Below, piece after piece: positions 31,293 through 40,620 of a DNA stretch of 64,000 bases. The DNA lies in NCBI RefSeq assembly GCF_020911885.1, contig NZ_CP087132.1, forward strand, positions 2,170,001-2,234,000, in the 5' to 3' direction. Under the pieces are notes generated by a model, which worked only from the letters and a program-made list of their open reading frames with translations, ran no database searches and was not told the DNA's origin. Position 1 is the stretch's first letter. Every line of letters starts with the position of its first letter. The position numbers were made by a program, and so were the translations under genes. This DNA is from Flavobacterium acetivorans. GTDB lineage: Bacteria; Bacteroidota; Bacteroidia; Flavobacteriales; Flavobacteriaceae.

Positions 31293-31656
31293 TTGATTTT
31301 AGGTATTAATGATTCATTCTAATCAGTTTTATTTTCCGTATAAATTAAATGTAAGGTGTTTTTAAAGAGCGGATTATTTTAGTTTTTAGAGGTCTATTAA
31401 TCACTAATAAAGATAAGGAAAAATAAGTGTAAGTAGTTGTTAATGAGTGTTAAACTGTCTTTTTTTATTTAAAAAAAGTATGGTTTTGAATTTTAATAAA
31501 AAAGAATAAACAGTATAAAAAGAGGTTGGAATAAAAATAAGAAAATGATATTTTCCAATGGTTTATCAAGCAGATGTTTTTAGCTCCATTTTTCACTAGT
31601 AGTAAATAAAACTAGTGAAAAACGGAGGTAGAATAGTATATAAATAAAAATGTTTG
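31293..31656. other. Intergenic region upstream of the small barrel gene
   Basis: 364 bp, AT-rich, containing one strong inverted repeat (31584-31627) near the end of the acyl-CoA carboxylase gene. No gene seen. Confidence 0.55.
31584..31627 (-). terminator. Stem-loop downstream of acyl-CoA carboxylase gene
   Basis: CTCC-A-TTTTTCACTAGT and ACTAGTGAAAAA-C-GGAG pair over 16 bp with one A/C mismatch around a 10-nt loop, 30 bp after the stop. There is no T-run after it on minus, so it may be an RNA 3'-end stabiliser rather than a classical terminator. Confidence 0.5.
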
Positions 31657-33285
31657 TTATACCTGAATAACCCCTAAATTGAATGGCTTTTCGATAGGCG
31701 CGTGATTAGCAGCTTCTATTCCCATTGAAATCCAAGTTCTGGTGTCAAGAGGATCAATTATTGCATCTGTCCATAATCGGGAGGCAGCATAATAAGGAGA
31801 AACTTGTTCGTCATATCTTGCCTTGATTTTAGCGAATAATTCAGCTTCTTTGGCTTCGTCAACAGTTTCACCTTTAGCTTTCATTGAAGAAGCTTCAATT
31901 TGCGCCAAGACTTTGGCGGCTTGTGTTCCTCCCATAACGGCCAATTCGGCACTTGGCCAGGCAAAAATCAATCTCGGGTCATAAGCCTTACCGCACATGG
32001 CGTAGTTTCCGGCACCATAAGAATTTCCTACAATTACGGTGAATTTTGGTACTACCGAATTACTTACAGCATTCACCATCTTGGCACCATCTTTTATGAT
32101 TCCTCCCTGTTCTGATTTCGATCCCACCATAAAACCGGTAACGTCTTGTATAAATACCAAAGGGATTTTTTTCTGGTTGCAATTGGCAATAAAACGGGTA
32201 GCTTTATCGGCACTATCGGAATAGATGACACCGCCAAATTGCATTTCTCCTTTTTTGGTTTTTACCACTTTTCGTTGATTGGCAACAATTCCAACAGCCC
32301 ATCCGTCAATTCTGGCATAACCCGTGATTATGGTTTGACCATAGCCGTCTTTGTAGGCTTCAAATTCGGAATTGTCAACCAAACGATTGATGATTTCCAT
32401 CATGTCGTATTGTTCATTTCGGGCTTTTGGCAAAATACCATAGATATCTTTTTCGTCTAAAGCAGGTTTTTCAGGTTTCACTCGGCTGTAACCGGCTTTT
32501 TCATAATCCCCAATTTTATCAACGATGTTTTTTATTTTGTCTAAGGCGTCTTTGTCGTCTTTGGCTTTATAATCGGTAACTCCCGAAATTTCGCAATGCG
32601 TTGTGGCTCCACCTAAAGTTTCGTTATCGATAGTTTCACCAATAGCGGCTTTTACCAAATAGCTTCCCGCCAAGAAAATACTTCCCGTTTTGTCAACAAT
32701 GATGGCTTCGTCACTCATAATGGGTAAATAAGCGCCACCGGCAACGCAACTGCCCATAATCGCTGAAATTTGGGTAATTCCCATGCTACTCATTTGAGCA
32801 TTATTTCTAAAAATGCGTCCAAAATGTTCTTTATCAGGGAATATTTCGTCTTGTAAAGGCAAATAAACACCGGCGCTGTCTACCAAATAGATGATTGGTA
32901 AACGATTTTCCATCGCAATTTCCTGTGCTCTTAGGTTTTTCTTGGCGGTAATTGGGAACCAAGCACCCGCTTTTACGGTAGCATCATTGGCCACAACAAT
33001 GCATTGTTTTCCTTTGATGTATCCTATTTTTACAACAACTCCTCCCGAAGGGCAACCGCCATGTTCGGCATACATTCCTTCTCCTACAAATGCTCCAATT
33101 TCAATGCATTCTGCGTTAGCGTCAAGTAAATAATCAATTCGTTCGCGTGCGGTCATTTTACCTTCAGCATGCAATTTTTCAATTCTTTTTTCGCCACCTC
33201 CCAATTTTACTTTGGTAAAATTTTTCTTTAATTGGGATAATAGAAGTTTATTGTGATCTTCGTTTTTATTGAAGTTTAAATCCAT
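31657..33285 (-). CDS. Acyl-CoA carboxylase, carboxyltransferase (beta) subunit
   Basis: 542 aa, two crotonase-like carboxyltransferase domains. The N-terminal half shows the acyl-CoA site (GGCPSGGVVVKIGY, IYLVDSAGVYLPLQDE, SCVAGGAYLPIMSDE); the C-terminal half the biotin site (FGGVIYSDSADKATRFI, FIQDVTGFMVGS, GNSYGAGNYAMCG, WPSAELAVMGG). Length and the DSAGVYLP motif suit methylcrotonyl-CoA or a related acyl-CoA carboxylase of leucine or branched-chain degradation. The biotin carboxylase partner is not nearby, so the exact substrate is open. Confidence 0.9.
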   Translation of the reverse strand: MDLNFNKNEDHNKLLLSQLKKNFTKVKLGGGEKRIEKLHAEGKMTARERIDYLLDANAECIEIGAFVGEGMYAEHGGCPSGGVVVKIGYIKGKQCIVVANDATVKAGAWFPITAKKNLRAQEIAMENRLPIIYLVDSAGVYLPLQDEIFPDKEHFGRIFRNNAQMSSMGITQISAIMGSCVAGGAYLPIMSDEAIIVDKTGSIFLAGSYLVKAAIGETIDNETLGGATTHCEISGVTDYKAKDDKDALDKIKNIVDKIGDYEKAGYSRVKPEKPALDEKDIYGILPKARNEQYDMMEIINRLVDNSEFEAYKDGYGQTIITGYARIDGWAVGIVANQRKVVKTKKGEMQFGGVIYSDSADKATRFIANCNQKKIPLVFIQDVTGFMVGSKSEQGGIIKDGAKMVNAVSNSVVPKFTVIVGNSYGAGNYAMCGKAYDPRLIFAWPSAELAVMGGTQAAKVLAQIEASSMKAKGETVDEAKEAELFAKIKARYDEQVSPYYAASRLWTDAIIDPLDTRTWISMGIEAANHAPIEKPFNLGVIQV

Positions 33286-33390
33286 AATATTGTAATGTTT
33301 GTAAGAAAATAGATGGCTAAAGTACGAAATTCATCCTAATAATTCAATGCATTGACTCATTTAGAATGTAGAATTGCTATAAATGCAAAA

Positions 33391-33428
33391 AAAAAAGAAA
33401 ACAGAAATTTACTTCTGTTTCCTTTTTT
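33391..33428 (-). terminator. Intrinsic terminator of lpxD
   Basis: On minus: GGAAACAGAA ... TTCTGTTTTC followed by a long T-run, about 22 bp past the lpxD stop at 33450. Confidence 0.75.
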
Positions 33429-33449
33429 GATATGATTAATAATAAATAT

Positions 33450-34448
33450 TTATTTTTTTGAATCGTTGACCAATCTTTTTAAGATAGCCCATTGTTTTAA
33501 GGCATCCCGAGCTTCAACGGCTGGATAACCTAAAACTGTTTTTCCGGCTGGCACATCACAGGTAACACCTGAACCGGCACCTACAATTACACCATCACCT
33601 AAGGTTGCGTGGTCTTTTATAGAAGCGCTTCCGCCAATGATTACACCATTGCCTAAAGTCACTGAACCAGCAAGTCCGCTGTGTCCGGCCATGATACAAA
33701 AACGACCTAGTTTACTGTTATGACCTATTTGAACTAAATTGTCAATTTTGCAACCATCGCCAATAACGGTAGAGCTGAATTTTCCTCTATCTACACAAGA
33801 ATTAGCGCCTATTTCTACTCCGTTACCAATAATTACATTTCCAATTTGAGGTATTTTGACCAAGCCTCTTTCGGGACAAGGACGAAATCCAAATCCATCG
33901 GCGCCAATTGTCGCATTGGGATGAATAATACAATCAGTACCAATATGACAACGTTCTCTAACCACTGTTCCGGACCAAATCACGCTGTTTTTTCCTATGG
34001 TAGATTCATCAAGAATGGTCACATTAGGATAAATAATAGAGTTTTCGCCTATTTTAACTTTAGGACCAATATAGGCTCCGGCACCAATTTTTGAGCCCAC
34101 TCCTATAATTGCCGATTTGTCTACAACCGCCGTTGGGTGAATGTCGATATAAAATTCCGGCATCGGATGTGCAAAAAGGTTGAGAACTTGTGACATGGCC
34201 AAATCGGCATTTTTTACTTTTATGAAAGCTCTGTTCTCTCCTGGTTCGATTGAAATATCCTCGTTAACAACCGCCACGCAGGCTTTTGAGCTTGACCAAA
34301 GTTTCTCGTATTTTTTATTTCCTATAAATGAAATTTCAGTTTCCATGGCGACTTCCAATTGTTCTGGCGCCGTTATAGATTGTAGGGTATTACCTAAAAT
34401 GGTTCCCTTGAGGACTTCATTGATTTCTTGAACTGAATAGGATTTCAT
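33450..34448 (-). CDS. lpxD: UDP-3-O-(3-hydroxyacyl)glucosamine N-acyltransferase
   Basis: 332 aa. The N-terminal LpxD uridine-binding domain (about 1-95) is followed by a left-handed beta helix of hexapeptide repeats from about 105 to 300 (for example VVDKSAIIGVGSKIGAGAYIG region and GEIGANSCVDRG) and a short helical tail. The catalytic histidine is in VQIGHNSKLG (about 240). The enzyme transfers the second 3-hydroxyacyl chain to the lipid A precursor in the cytoplasm. The gene is alone here, not clustered with lpxA/fabZ. Confidence 0.92.
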   Translation of the reverse strand: MKSYSVQEINEVLKGTILGNTLQSITAPEQLEVAMETEISFIGNKKYEKLWSSSKACVAVVNEDISIEPGENRAFIKVKNADLAMSQVLNLFAHPMPEFYIDIHPTAVVDKSAIIGVGSKIGAGAYIGPKVKIGENSIIYPNVTILDESTIGKNSVIWSGTVVRERCHIGTDCIIHPNATIGADGFGFRPCPERGLVKIPQIGNVIIGNGVEIGANSCVDRGKFSSTVIGDGCKIDNLVQIGHNSKLGRFCIMAGHSGLAGSVTLGNGVIIGGSASIKDHATLGDGVIVGAGSGVTCDVPAGKTVLGYPAVEARDALKQWAILKRLVNDSKK

Positions 34449-34905
34449 TAAGTGTAATGTTAGATTTTGGATTAAAATTTTTCAAATAAAATGATTTAGG
34501 TTTGGAATTCCTAATATTTGAAGATTCTTTAACAACAATAAAATGGTATTGTGAAAAAATTTTAAAATAAATGAAGAACATTAGCAATTATTGAAGGTTT
34601 TTTTAGGAGTCAATGTTGGTTTTTGTAAAAGTATCTCAGCATAAATGCATGAAAGACCATTTTTTGCATCTTTTTTTGCAGAAATGAACATTAACCATAG
34701 CTTATCCTGAATTTTCCGACAATAGACTGTGGTTGTTTTTTCTTGTGAACAAAAAGAAATTCAAGATGTAAGAATTTCTTTTGATTATTTGTAAGGGATT
34801 TTTTAAATATATTTGGAAATAAGCAGATAGGGGAAACAAAGCTTTATTTCGGTTGTATACTGGTTAGTGGCAAATTAAACCCAAAAAACGTAAAAATAGT
34901 AAATT
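34449..34905. other. Divergent intergenic region between lpxD and an orphan secreted protein gene
   Basis: 457 bp, very AT-rich, no gene seen. It holds a well-formed promoter for the plus-strand gene (34789-34817) and presumably the lpxD promoter. Confidence 0.55.
34789..34817 (+). promoter_or_regulatory. Flavobacterium-type promoter for the orphan secreted protein gene
   Basis: TTG (34789-34791), 18-bp spacer, TATATTTG (34810-34817): both elements of the Bacteroidetes sigma factor consensus at allowed spacing. Transcription would start near 34822, leaving a leader of about 84 nt. Confidence 0.55.
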
Positions 34906-35511
34906 ATGAAAAACACATTATTTGTTACAATGTTATTTTTAGCAACAAATTGTTTTGCACAAGTGAAATCGGAAAAAGTTGATGAACTAAAAAGAGTAAA
35001 TATTGAACTTAGTACCGAAAAAGATTCAATTATAAAAGTTGTTTATAAAAAGGAAATGGAAAATAATAAAAAACCAGCTTACTTCCTAAATGGACAATTG
35101 ACTAACGAAAGTATTTTAAGAACCTTAAATCCGAGTGAAATTGGAACAGTCAATGTAGAAAAAGGCGACTTTGTAATAAATAATGTAAAATATTTTGGAA
35201 AACTTAAAATTGAACTTAAAAGTAGTTATAGTCCAAAATTAATATCATTGAATAATTTAAAAGCTAAATATACGAACCTAAGTGGAAACCAAACAATTTT
35301 TAAAATTGACAATGAAATAGTAAATTCAAATTATGACAATTTTATAATCGATGAGAAATTTATTTTGAAAATTATTGTTGAAAATTATGAAAATAAAGAA
35401 GAAAAATTAAACGTGAATTTCATCAATTTGATTACGAAAACAGAAGAGAACATAAAGAAATCAAAACAAACAATAATCCGTGGAAATAACGAATTTGCGA
35501 TAAATAAATAA
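34906..35511 (+). CDS. Secreted protein of unknown function with TonB-plug-like segments
   Basis: 201 aa with a signal peptide (MKNTLFVTMLFLATNCFAQ). The middle part, PAYFLNGQLTNESILRTLNPSEIGTVNVEKGD, resembles the plug strand-helix-strand pattern (a Pro-led ligand loop followed by a P-x-I-x-x-V/I-x-V segment) seen as a stand-alone module in several Bacteroidetes envelope proteins. The part around NQTIFKIDNEIVNSNYDNF may be a degenerate second copy. The gene is even more AT-rich and Lys/Asn-rich than its neighbours and has no functional partners, which could point to recent acquisition. No catalytic motif is seen; function unknown. Confidence 0.7.
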   Translation: MKNTLFVTMLFLATNCFAQVKSEKVDELKRVNIELSTEKDSIIKVVYKKEMENNKKPAYFLNGQLTNESILRTLNPSEIGTVNVEKGDFVINNVKYFGKLKIELKSSYSPKLISLNNLKAKYTNLSGNQTIFKIDNEIVNSNYDNFIIDEKFILKIIVENYENKEEKLNVNFINLITKTEENIKKSKQTIIRGNNEFAINK

Positions 35512-35612
35512 GTAAAAAGTTCCTTGGGCTTGAAAAGCCAACAATATAGCTGCGATTGAGTAAAACCACTCAACTTCTTTCTTTATTAAGATTGCTATTT
35601 GGTTTTATAAAT

Positions 35613-35660
35613 AAAAAAATCCTCTACGCATTTTTAATCAAAATGCGTAGAGGGATTTTT
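35613..35660. terminator. Bidirectional intrinsic terminator between orphan gene and prfB
   Basis: A 20-bp stem, CCTCTACGCATTTT against AAAATGCGTAGAGG with flanking A and T runs, around a TAATC loop. It serves both convergent genes. Confidence 0.88.
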
Positions 35661-35686
35661 ATAATTTGAGTTTAGGTTCACTGAAT

Positions 35687-35712
35687 ACTGCAAACTGACC
35701 ACTGCAAACTGA
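35687..35712. repeat. Short direct repeat next to prfB stop
   Basis: ACTGCAAACTGA occurs twice (35687-35698 and 35701-35712), ending just before the prfB stop codon. Confidence 0.6.
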
Positions 35713-35715
35713 AAA

Positions 35716-36814
35716 CTATTCCTCTTCTTTTTGTCCCATCATCATCAGATAAGCTTTTAAGAATTCGTCAATTTCCCCATTCATCACTCCATCAACATTG
35801 CTGGTTTCATAGCCAGTACGGACATCTTTGACCAGTTTGTAAGGTTGCATGACGTAATTCCTGATTTGGGAACCCCATTCTATTTTCATTTTTCCGGCTT
35901 CAATATCGGCGCGTTGTGCCTGTTTCTTTTTCAACTCAATTTCGTACAGTTGAGAACGCAACATTTGCATCGCACGCTGCCTGTTGTCCTGTTGAGAACG
36001 GGTTTCTGAACATTGAATTTGAATTCCGGTAGGTTTATGATACAGTTGTACTTTGGTTTCCACTTTGTTCACATTTTGACCACCGGCACCACTAGATCTT
36101 GAAGTTGTAATTTCAATATCGGCAGGATTAATGTCAATTTCGATACTGTCATCCACAAGCGGATACACATAAACCGAAGCAAAAGAAGTGTGGCGTTTGG
36201 CATTGCTGTCAAAAGGGGAAATACGCACCAAGCGATGTACTCCGTTTTCTCCTTTTAAATAACCAAAAGAATAATCGCCTTCAAATTCCAGTGTTACGGT
36301 TTTTATTCCTGCGACATCGCCTTCTTGATAATTGAGCTCTTTTATTTTATAGCCATATTTTTCGCCCCACATCATGTACATACGCATTAGCATCGATGCC
36401 CAATCGCAACTTTCGGTTCCACCGGCACCGGCTGTGATTTGTAAAACAGCACTTAAGGTGTCACCTTCATCCGAAAGCATGTTTTTGAATTCGATGGCTT
36501 CGATATGTTTTTCGGTAAGATTGTATTGTTCGTCAAGTTCTTCTGCCGTGAGTTCTCCCTCTCGGTAAAATTCATAAGCCAATTGCAATTCATCAGTCAT
36601 TTCGACTGCTTTATCGTAATCTTCGATCCATTTTTTCTTGTTTCTAAGATTCTTTACAATTAATTCGGCTTCTTTGGCGTTATTCCAAAAATCCGGAGCA
36701 AAAGTCTTTTCTTCTTCGTTAGAAATTTCGATTAGTTTGGCATCAACGTCAAAGATACCTCCTCAACGCACCAAGGCGCTCTACAATACCTTTTATTTGT
36801 TCGGTAGTTGTCAT
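35716..36814 (-). CDS. prfB: Peptide chain release factor 2, made by programmed +1 frameshift
   Basis: The gene has two parts. Frame one begins with ATG at 36814 and gives [21 protein letters not shown] before TGA at 36751-36749. The site reads AGGAGG-TAT-CTT-TGA-C: an internal Shine-Dalgarno-like sequence, the slippery CTT and a poor-context UGA. Skipping the T at 36751 continues in frame as [10 protein letters not shown]... to the stop at 35716, giving 365 aa in all, the same as E. coli RF2. The peptide-anticodon motif SPF (in [10 protein letters not shown]) and the catalytic GGQ (in [10 protein letters not shown]) are intact. RF2 reads UAA and UGA; low RF2 favours the frameshift, so it regulates itself. 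Annotating from the internal ATG at 36600 would lose 71 residues. Confidence 0.95.
36749..36763 (-). promoter_or_regulatory. Programmed +1 ribosomal frameshift site of prfB
   Basis: AGGAGGTATCTTTGA on minus. The order SD-like hexamer, three-base spacer, CTT, TGA, followed by C, is the canonical RF2 recoding signal. Confidence 0.93.
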
Positions 36815-36835
36815 AAATTATGTAATTTTGTGCAG

Positions 36836-36867
36836 CAAAAATAAGAAAATTTTTCGCTCAGGAACAA
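36836..36867 (-). promoter_or_regulatory. Flavobacterium-type promoter of prfB
   Basis: On minus: TTG (36867-36865), 21-bp spacer, TATTTTTG (36843-36836). Predicted start near 36831, about 17 nt before the prfB ATG. Confidence 0.55.
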
Positions 36868-36902
36868 GTGGAACTTGTTTGGATTAAAATAAAAATAAAT
36901 AG

Positions 36903-37922
36903 ATGGAAATAAATTTAGTTAGCGATACGATTACCAAACCAACATATGAAATGTTGCAGTACATGTTTAATGCCCAAGTAGGGGATGATGTGTACAAACA
37001 AGATCCAACAGTTATTGAACTTGAGGCAAGGGTTGCTGCAATGTTTGGAATGGAAGCGGGACTATTTTTTCCATCGGGAACTATGGCAAATCAAGCGGCT
37101 ATAAAATTGCATACCCAACCGGGAGAACAATTAATTGCTGACAAATATGCACATGTGTATCATTATGAAGGCGGCGGAGTTTCTTTTAATAGTGGAGTTT
37201 CCTGTTGCTTGCTTGACGGAAATCGCGGGATGATTACTGCAGAACAAGTGGCGGCGGCGATTAACGATCCTGAATTTTATCACAGTCCGCTAACAAGTTT
37301 GGTATGTGTAGAAAATACAACCAATAAAGGTGGCGGTGCTTGTTATGAATTGGAAGATTTGCAGAAAATAAAAGAAGTGTGTGTGGCCAATAATCTCAAA
37401 TTCCACATGGATGGTGCGAGAATTTGGAATGCTTTGGTAGCCAAAAAACAAAATCCTAAGTCTTTTGGGGAAATATTCGATACCATTTCTGTTTGCTTTT
37501 CAAAAGGTCTTGGAGCGCCTATAGGTTCGATGCTATTAGGAGATAAAAAAACAATCCACCGCGCTTTAAGGATCCGAAAAATATTGGGTGGAGGAATGCG
37601 ACAAGTGGGTTATCTGGCTGCTGCCGGAATTTATGCTTTAGACCATAATTTAGGTCGCTTGGCAGAGGATCACCGTAGAGCAAAAGAATTGGCAAATGTA
37701 TTAAATACTAAAAGTTGGGTGGCCTCTGTTGAACCCGTCGAAACCAATATTTTGATTTTTTCATTAGCTGAAAACTACAGCGATCAATTGCTGATAGAAA
37801 AATTAAAACAGAAAAACATTTCAATAAGTTCTATGGGGCATGGAAAACTTAGGATTGTAACGCATCTCGATTATAGGGAAGTGATGCATACTTATGTACT
37901 GGAGACCTTGTCTAAGTTATGA
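36903..37922 (+). CDS. ltaE: Low-specificity L-threonine aldolase
   Basis: 339 aa PLP enzyme, fold type I. It cleaves L-threonine or allo-threonine to glycine and acetaldehyde. The N-terminus NLVSDTITKPTYEM is typical of the family (usually SDT.T.PT..M), as are FFPSGTMANQAAI (about 55-67), HMDGARIWNALVA (about 168-180) and the PLP lysine in SVCFSKGLGAPIGS (Lys around 199). It is divergent from prfB. Together with thrABC and gcvT elsewhere in the window it belongs to threonine/glycine metabolism. Confidence 0.9.
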   Translation: MEINLVSDTITKPTYEMLQYMFNAQVGDDVYKQDPTVIELEARVAAMFGMEAGLFFPSGTMANQAAIKLHTQPGEQLIADKYAHVYHYEGGGVSFNSGVSCCLLDGNRGMITAEQVAAAINDPEFYHSPLTSLVCVENTTNKGGGACYELEDLQKIKEVCVANNLKFHMDGARIWNALVAKKQNPKSFGEIFDTISVCFSKGLGAPIGSMLLGDKKTIHRALRIRKILGGGMRQVGYLAAAGIYALDHNLGRLAEDHRRAKELANVLNTKSWVASVEPVETNILIFSLAENYSDQLLIEKLKQKNISISSMGHGKLRIVTHLDYREVMHTYVLETLSKL

Positions 37923-37961
37923 GTTTGTTGAGTTGCAGTCATAACTTATTTTGAATGTTTT

Positions 37962-38020
37962 AAAAAAAAAAGTCCTGAATTATGAGTTTTCAATGAAAGC
38001 TTATAATTCAGGATTTCTAT
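37962..38020. terminator. Bidirectional terminator between threonine aldolase and YbaB genes
   Basis: TCCTGAATTAT (37973-37983) pairs with ATAATTCAGGA (38003-38013); A-run on the left, T-rich on the right. Confidence 0.7.
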
Positions 38021-38029
38021 TTTGATTGA

Positions 38030-38350
38030 TTATTTGAATAAATTATCCATACCCGGAATCATTGGCATATCCATTTTAGCAACAGCGTCAAGTTCGGCTT
38101 CATTTACCTTGGTGGCTTTTTCTATGGCTTTGTTTAATACCAAGATCATATAATCTTCTAGTTGTTCTTTGTCTTGCAATAATTCATCAGCAATTGTGAT
38201 TGCTTTGATTTTTCTATTGGCAGTGATTGTTATTTTTAGTAAACCGTCAGTGCTTTGTTCATCTACAAGAACGGTATCTAAACGTTTTTTTGTTTCTTCG
38301 ATTTTATTTTGGGTTTCTTTCAATTTACCCATCATTCCCATTAAATCCAT
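38030..38350 (-). CDS. YbaB/EbfC family nucleoid-associated protein
   Basis: 106 aa from the ATG at 38350 ([23 protein letters not shown]). A longer in-frame reading from 38428 would add 26 residues that overlap the divergent promoter region and do not match the family, so I reject it. The glycine/methionine-rich start, the long first helix and the short beta-hairpin ([18 protein letters not shown]) are family hallmarks. YbaB binds DNA as a tweezer-like dimer. It is usually next to recR/dnaX in other bacteria, not here. Confidence 0.87.
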   Translation of the reverse strand: MDLMGMMGKLKETQNKIEETKKRLDTVLVDEQSTDGLLKITITANRKIKAITIADELLQDKEQLEDYMILVLNKAIEKATKVNEAELDAVAKMDMPMIPGMDNLFK

Positions 38351-38386
38351 TTTGCTGTTTTTTAAATTATTGGAGTACGAAATTAC

Positions 38387-38394
38387 TATATTTG
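38387..38394 (+). promoter_or_regulatory. Candidate -7 element of the S9 peptidase gene
   Basis: TATATTTG, 21 bp before the start codon at 38416; a TTG lies 14 bp upstream, shorter than normal spacing. Confidence 0.42.
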
Positions 38395-38415
38395 ATACAA
38401 TAATCAATTTATTAG

Positions 38416-40551
38416 ATGAAAAAACCACTCATTTTAAGCTGTCTTTGTGTTATTTTTGTAACTTCTTTTACAAATATGAAAGCACAACAAATGACAGAGA
38501 AAATACAGCCGCCAGTGGCTAAAATTATACCTACGCAGTTTGAAAAGTTTGGAGACGTAAGAGTCGATGATTATTTTTGGTTGAATGACAGAGAGAATCC
38601 CGAAGTTATTGATTATCTGAATAAAGAAAATGAGTATTATCAAGAAATGACCGCTCATACTAAAGATTTTCAAAAAGATCTTTATGAGGAAATGAAGGCG
38701 AGAATTAAAGAGGATGACGAATCAGTGCCTTATCTTTATAATGGCTATTACTATATTACCCGTTTTGAGAAAGGGAAGGATTATTCTATTTATTCCAGAA
38801 AAAAGGAAAGCCTTTCGGCGAAAGAGGAAATCATGTTTGATTGCAATGAATTAGCGAAAGGGCACAAGTATTTTAAATTAAGCGGATTGAGTATTAGTGT
38901 TGATAATCAATATGCGACCTTTGCTTTAGATTTAGTGGGGAGAAGAATTTATACTTTGCATGTGAAAAATCTTTTTACGGGAGAAATTCTGGCAGATAAG
39001 ATCGAAAATGTTACAGGAAGTTCGACCTGGGCTAATGATAATAAGACGATTTTTTACACCAAACAAGATGAGAAAACCTTGCGTTCGGATTCTGTTTTAA
39101 AACATAAATTGGGTGAGGAATCATCAAAGGACGAATTAGTTTATTTTGAAAAAGACGACACTTTTGACGTAGGTGTTGGTAAAGAAAAATCAAAAAAATA
39201 CATCTTAATCAGCTCTTCGAGTACGATGACAACGGAATTCAGAACTTTATTAGCTGACAATCCGGACGGAAAATTTAAAGTTTTTCAAAAGAGAAAACGT
39301 GGACTAGAATACAGCATTTCGTTCTATAAGGACAGTTTTTATGTTTTGACCAATAAAGACAAAGCGACCAATTTTAAATTGATGAAAACGCCAGAAGGAG
39401 CAACCTCAAAGGAAAGTTGGCAAGATCTAATCCCACACAGAGAGGATGTTTTACTGGAAGATATTGATATTTTTAAAGACTTTTTGGTGGTTTCGGAAAG
39501 GAGTAATGGCTTAAATAAGATTCGCATTATGCCTTGGAACGGTAAAGACGAATACTATTTGCCTTTTGAGAGCGAAACTTATACGGCTTATACTACAACC
39601 AACGTTGATTTTGACACGGATATTCTTCGATATGGTTATCAATCGATGGCAACGCCGGCTTCGGTGATTGATTTTAACATGAAAACCAAAGAAAAAGAAA
39701 TCAAAAAAGAGCAGCAGGTTGTAGGAGGGAAGTTTGATAAGAATAATTATACTGAAGAACGTGTTTGGGCTACCGCAACTGATGGGACTCAAGTTCCTAT
39801 TTCGATGGTTTATAGAAAAGGAATCCAAAAAGACGGCAAGAATCCCTTGCTGTTGTATGCTTATGGTTCTTACGGACATTCTATGGATGCCTATTTTTCA
39901 TCGACAAGATTGTCTTTGTTAGACAGAGGATTTATTTATGCTATTGCACACATTCGTGGAGGAGAAGATCTAGGAAGAAAATGGTACGAAGATGGAAAAC
40001 TGTTAAAAAAGAAAAACACCTTTACGGATTTTATCGATTGTTCTAAACATGTTATAGCGCAAAAATATACTTCTCCGGAACATTTGTATGCCGAAGGCGG
40101 TTCAGCAGGAGGATTGCTTATGGGAGTGATTGTAAATACAGCGCCACAGTTGTATAATGGGGTTATTGCTCAAGTGCCTTTTGTGGATGTTATGACTACA
40201 ATGCTTGACGATACTATTCCATTGACTACAGGTGAGTATGACGAATGGGGAAATCCAAATGTGAAAAAATATTACGATTACATGAGATCTTATTCTCCTT
40301 ATGACAATGTTAAAGAGCAAAATTATCCCAATATGTATGTATCTACAGGACTTCATGATTCTCAAGTGCAATACTGGGAACCGGCAAAATGGGTAGCTAA
40401 GCTGAGAAAAACAAAAAAAGATACTAATGTTTTATATCTAGATACAAATATGGATGCAGGTCATGGCGGGGCTTCCGGGAGATTTGAGGCACTTAAAGAA
40501 CTATCAAAAGAATTCAGTTTTTTGTTAGATTTAGAGAAAATTAATAAGTAA
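38416..40551 (+). CDS. S9 family peptidase, oligopeptidase B-like
   Basis: 711 aa, with a signal peptide ([25 protein letters not shown]), so the enzyme is periplasmic or surface-located. It has the prolyl-oligopeptidase N-terminal propeller ([24 protein letters not shown]) and a C-terminal alpha/beta hydrolase with the nucleophile in [12 protein letters not shown] (about 556-567), Asp in [15 protein letters not shown] (about 652) and His in [10 protein letters not shown] (about 688). Oligopeptidase B cleaves after basic residues in short peptides. Distinguishing it from prolyl oligopeptidase rests on overall resemblance. Confidence 0.9.
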   Translation: MKKPLILSCLCVIFVTSFTNMKAQQMTEKIQPPVAKIIPTQFEKFGDVRVDDYFWLNDRENPEVIDYLNKENEYYQEMTAHTKDFQKDLYEEMKARIKEDDESVPYLYNGYYYITRFEKGKDYSIYSRKKESLSAKEEIMFDCNELAKGHKYFKLSGLSISVDNQYATFALDLVGRRIYTLHVKNLFTGEILADKIENVTGSSTWANDNKTIFYTKQDEKTLRSDSVLKHKLGEESSKDELVYFEKDDTFDVGVGKEKSKKYILISSSSTMTTEFRTLLADNPDGKFKVFQKRKRGLEYSISFYKDSFYVLTNKDKATNFKLMKTPEGATSKESWQDLIPHREDVLLEDIDIFKDFLVVSERSNGLNKIRIMPWNGKDEYYLPFESETYTAYTTTNVDFDTDILRYGYQSMATPASVIDFNMKTKEKEIKKEQQVVGGKFDKNNYTEERVWATATDGTQVPISMVYRKGIQKDGKNPLLLYAYGSYGHSMDAYFSSTRLSLLDRGFIYAIAHIRGGEDLGRKWYEDGKLLKKKNTFTDFIDCSKHVIAQKYTSPEHLYAEGGSAGGLLMGVIVNTAPQLYNGVIAQVPFVDVMTTMLDDTIPLTTGEYDEWGNPNVKKYYDYMRSYSPYDNVKEQNYPNMYVSTGLHDSQVQYWEPAKWVAKLRKTKKDTNVLYLDTNMDAGHGGASGRFEALKELSKEFSFLLDLEKINK

Positions 40552-40565
40552 TTGGATTTTTTTGT

Positions 40566-40573
40566 TAAATTTG
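40566..40573 (+). promoter_or_regulatory. Candidate -7 element of the cysteine synthase gene
   Basis: TAAATTTG, 48 bp before the ATG at 40621; upstream TTG spacing is not ideal (11 bp). Confidence 0.38.
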
Positions 40574-40620
40574 CAACGTATCGAAGTCAAATAAAATAGG
40601 CTTAGATTAACTATTTTTTT

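Noticed and set aside
34850..34875. ACTGGTTAGTGGCAAAT-like sequence as a possible integron recombination site
   Set aside because: It lacks the paired GTTRRRY / RYYYAAC core sites and the inverted arms of an attC site.
38351..38428. 26-residue extension of the YbaB protein
   Set aside because: It overlaps the promoter and start of the divergent S9 peptidase gene and does not match the family.
39511..39879. 122-residue minus-strand reading frame inside the S9 peptidase gene
   Set aside because: Antisense shadow; composition and motifs belong to the plus-strand peptidase.
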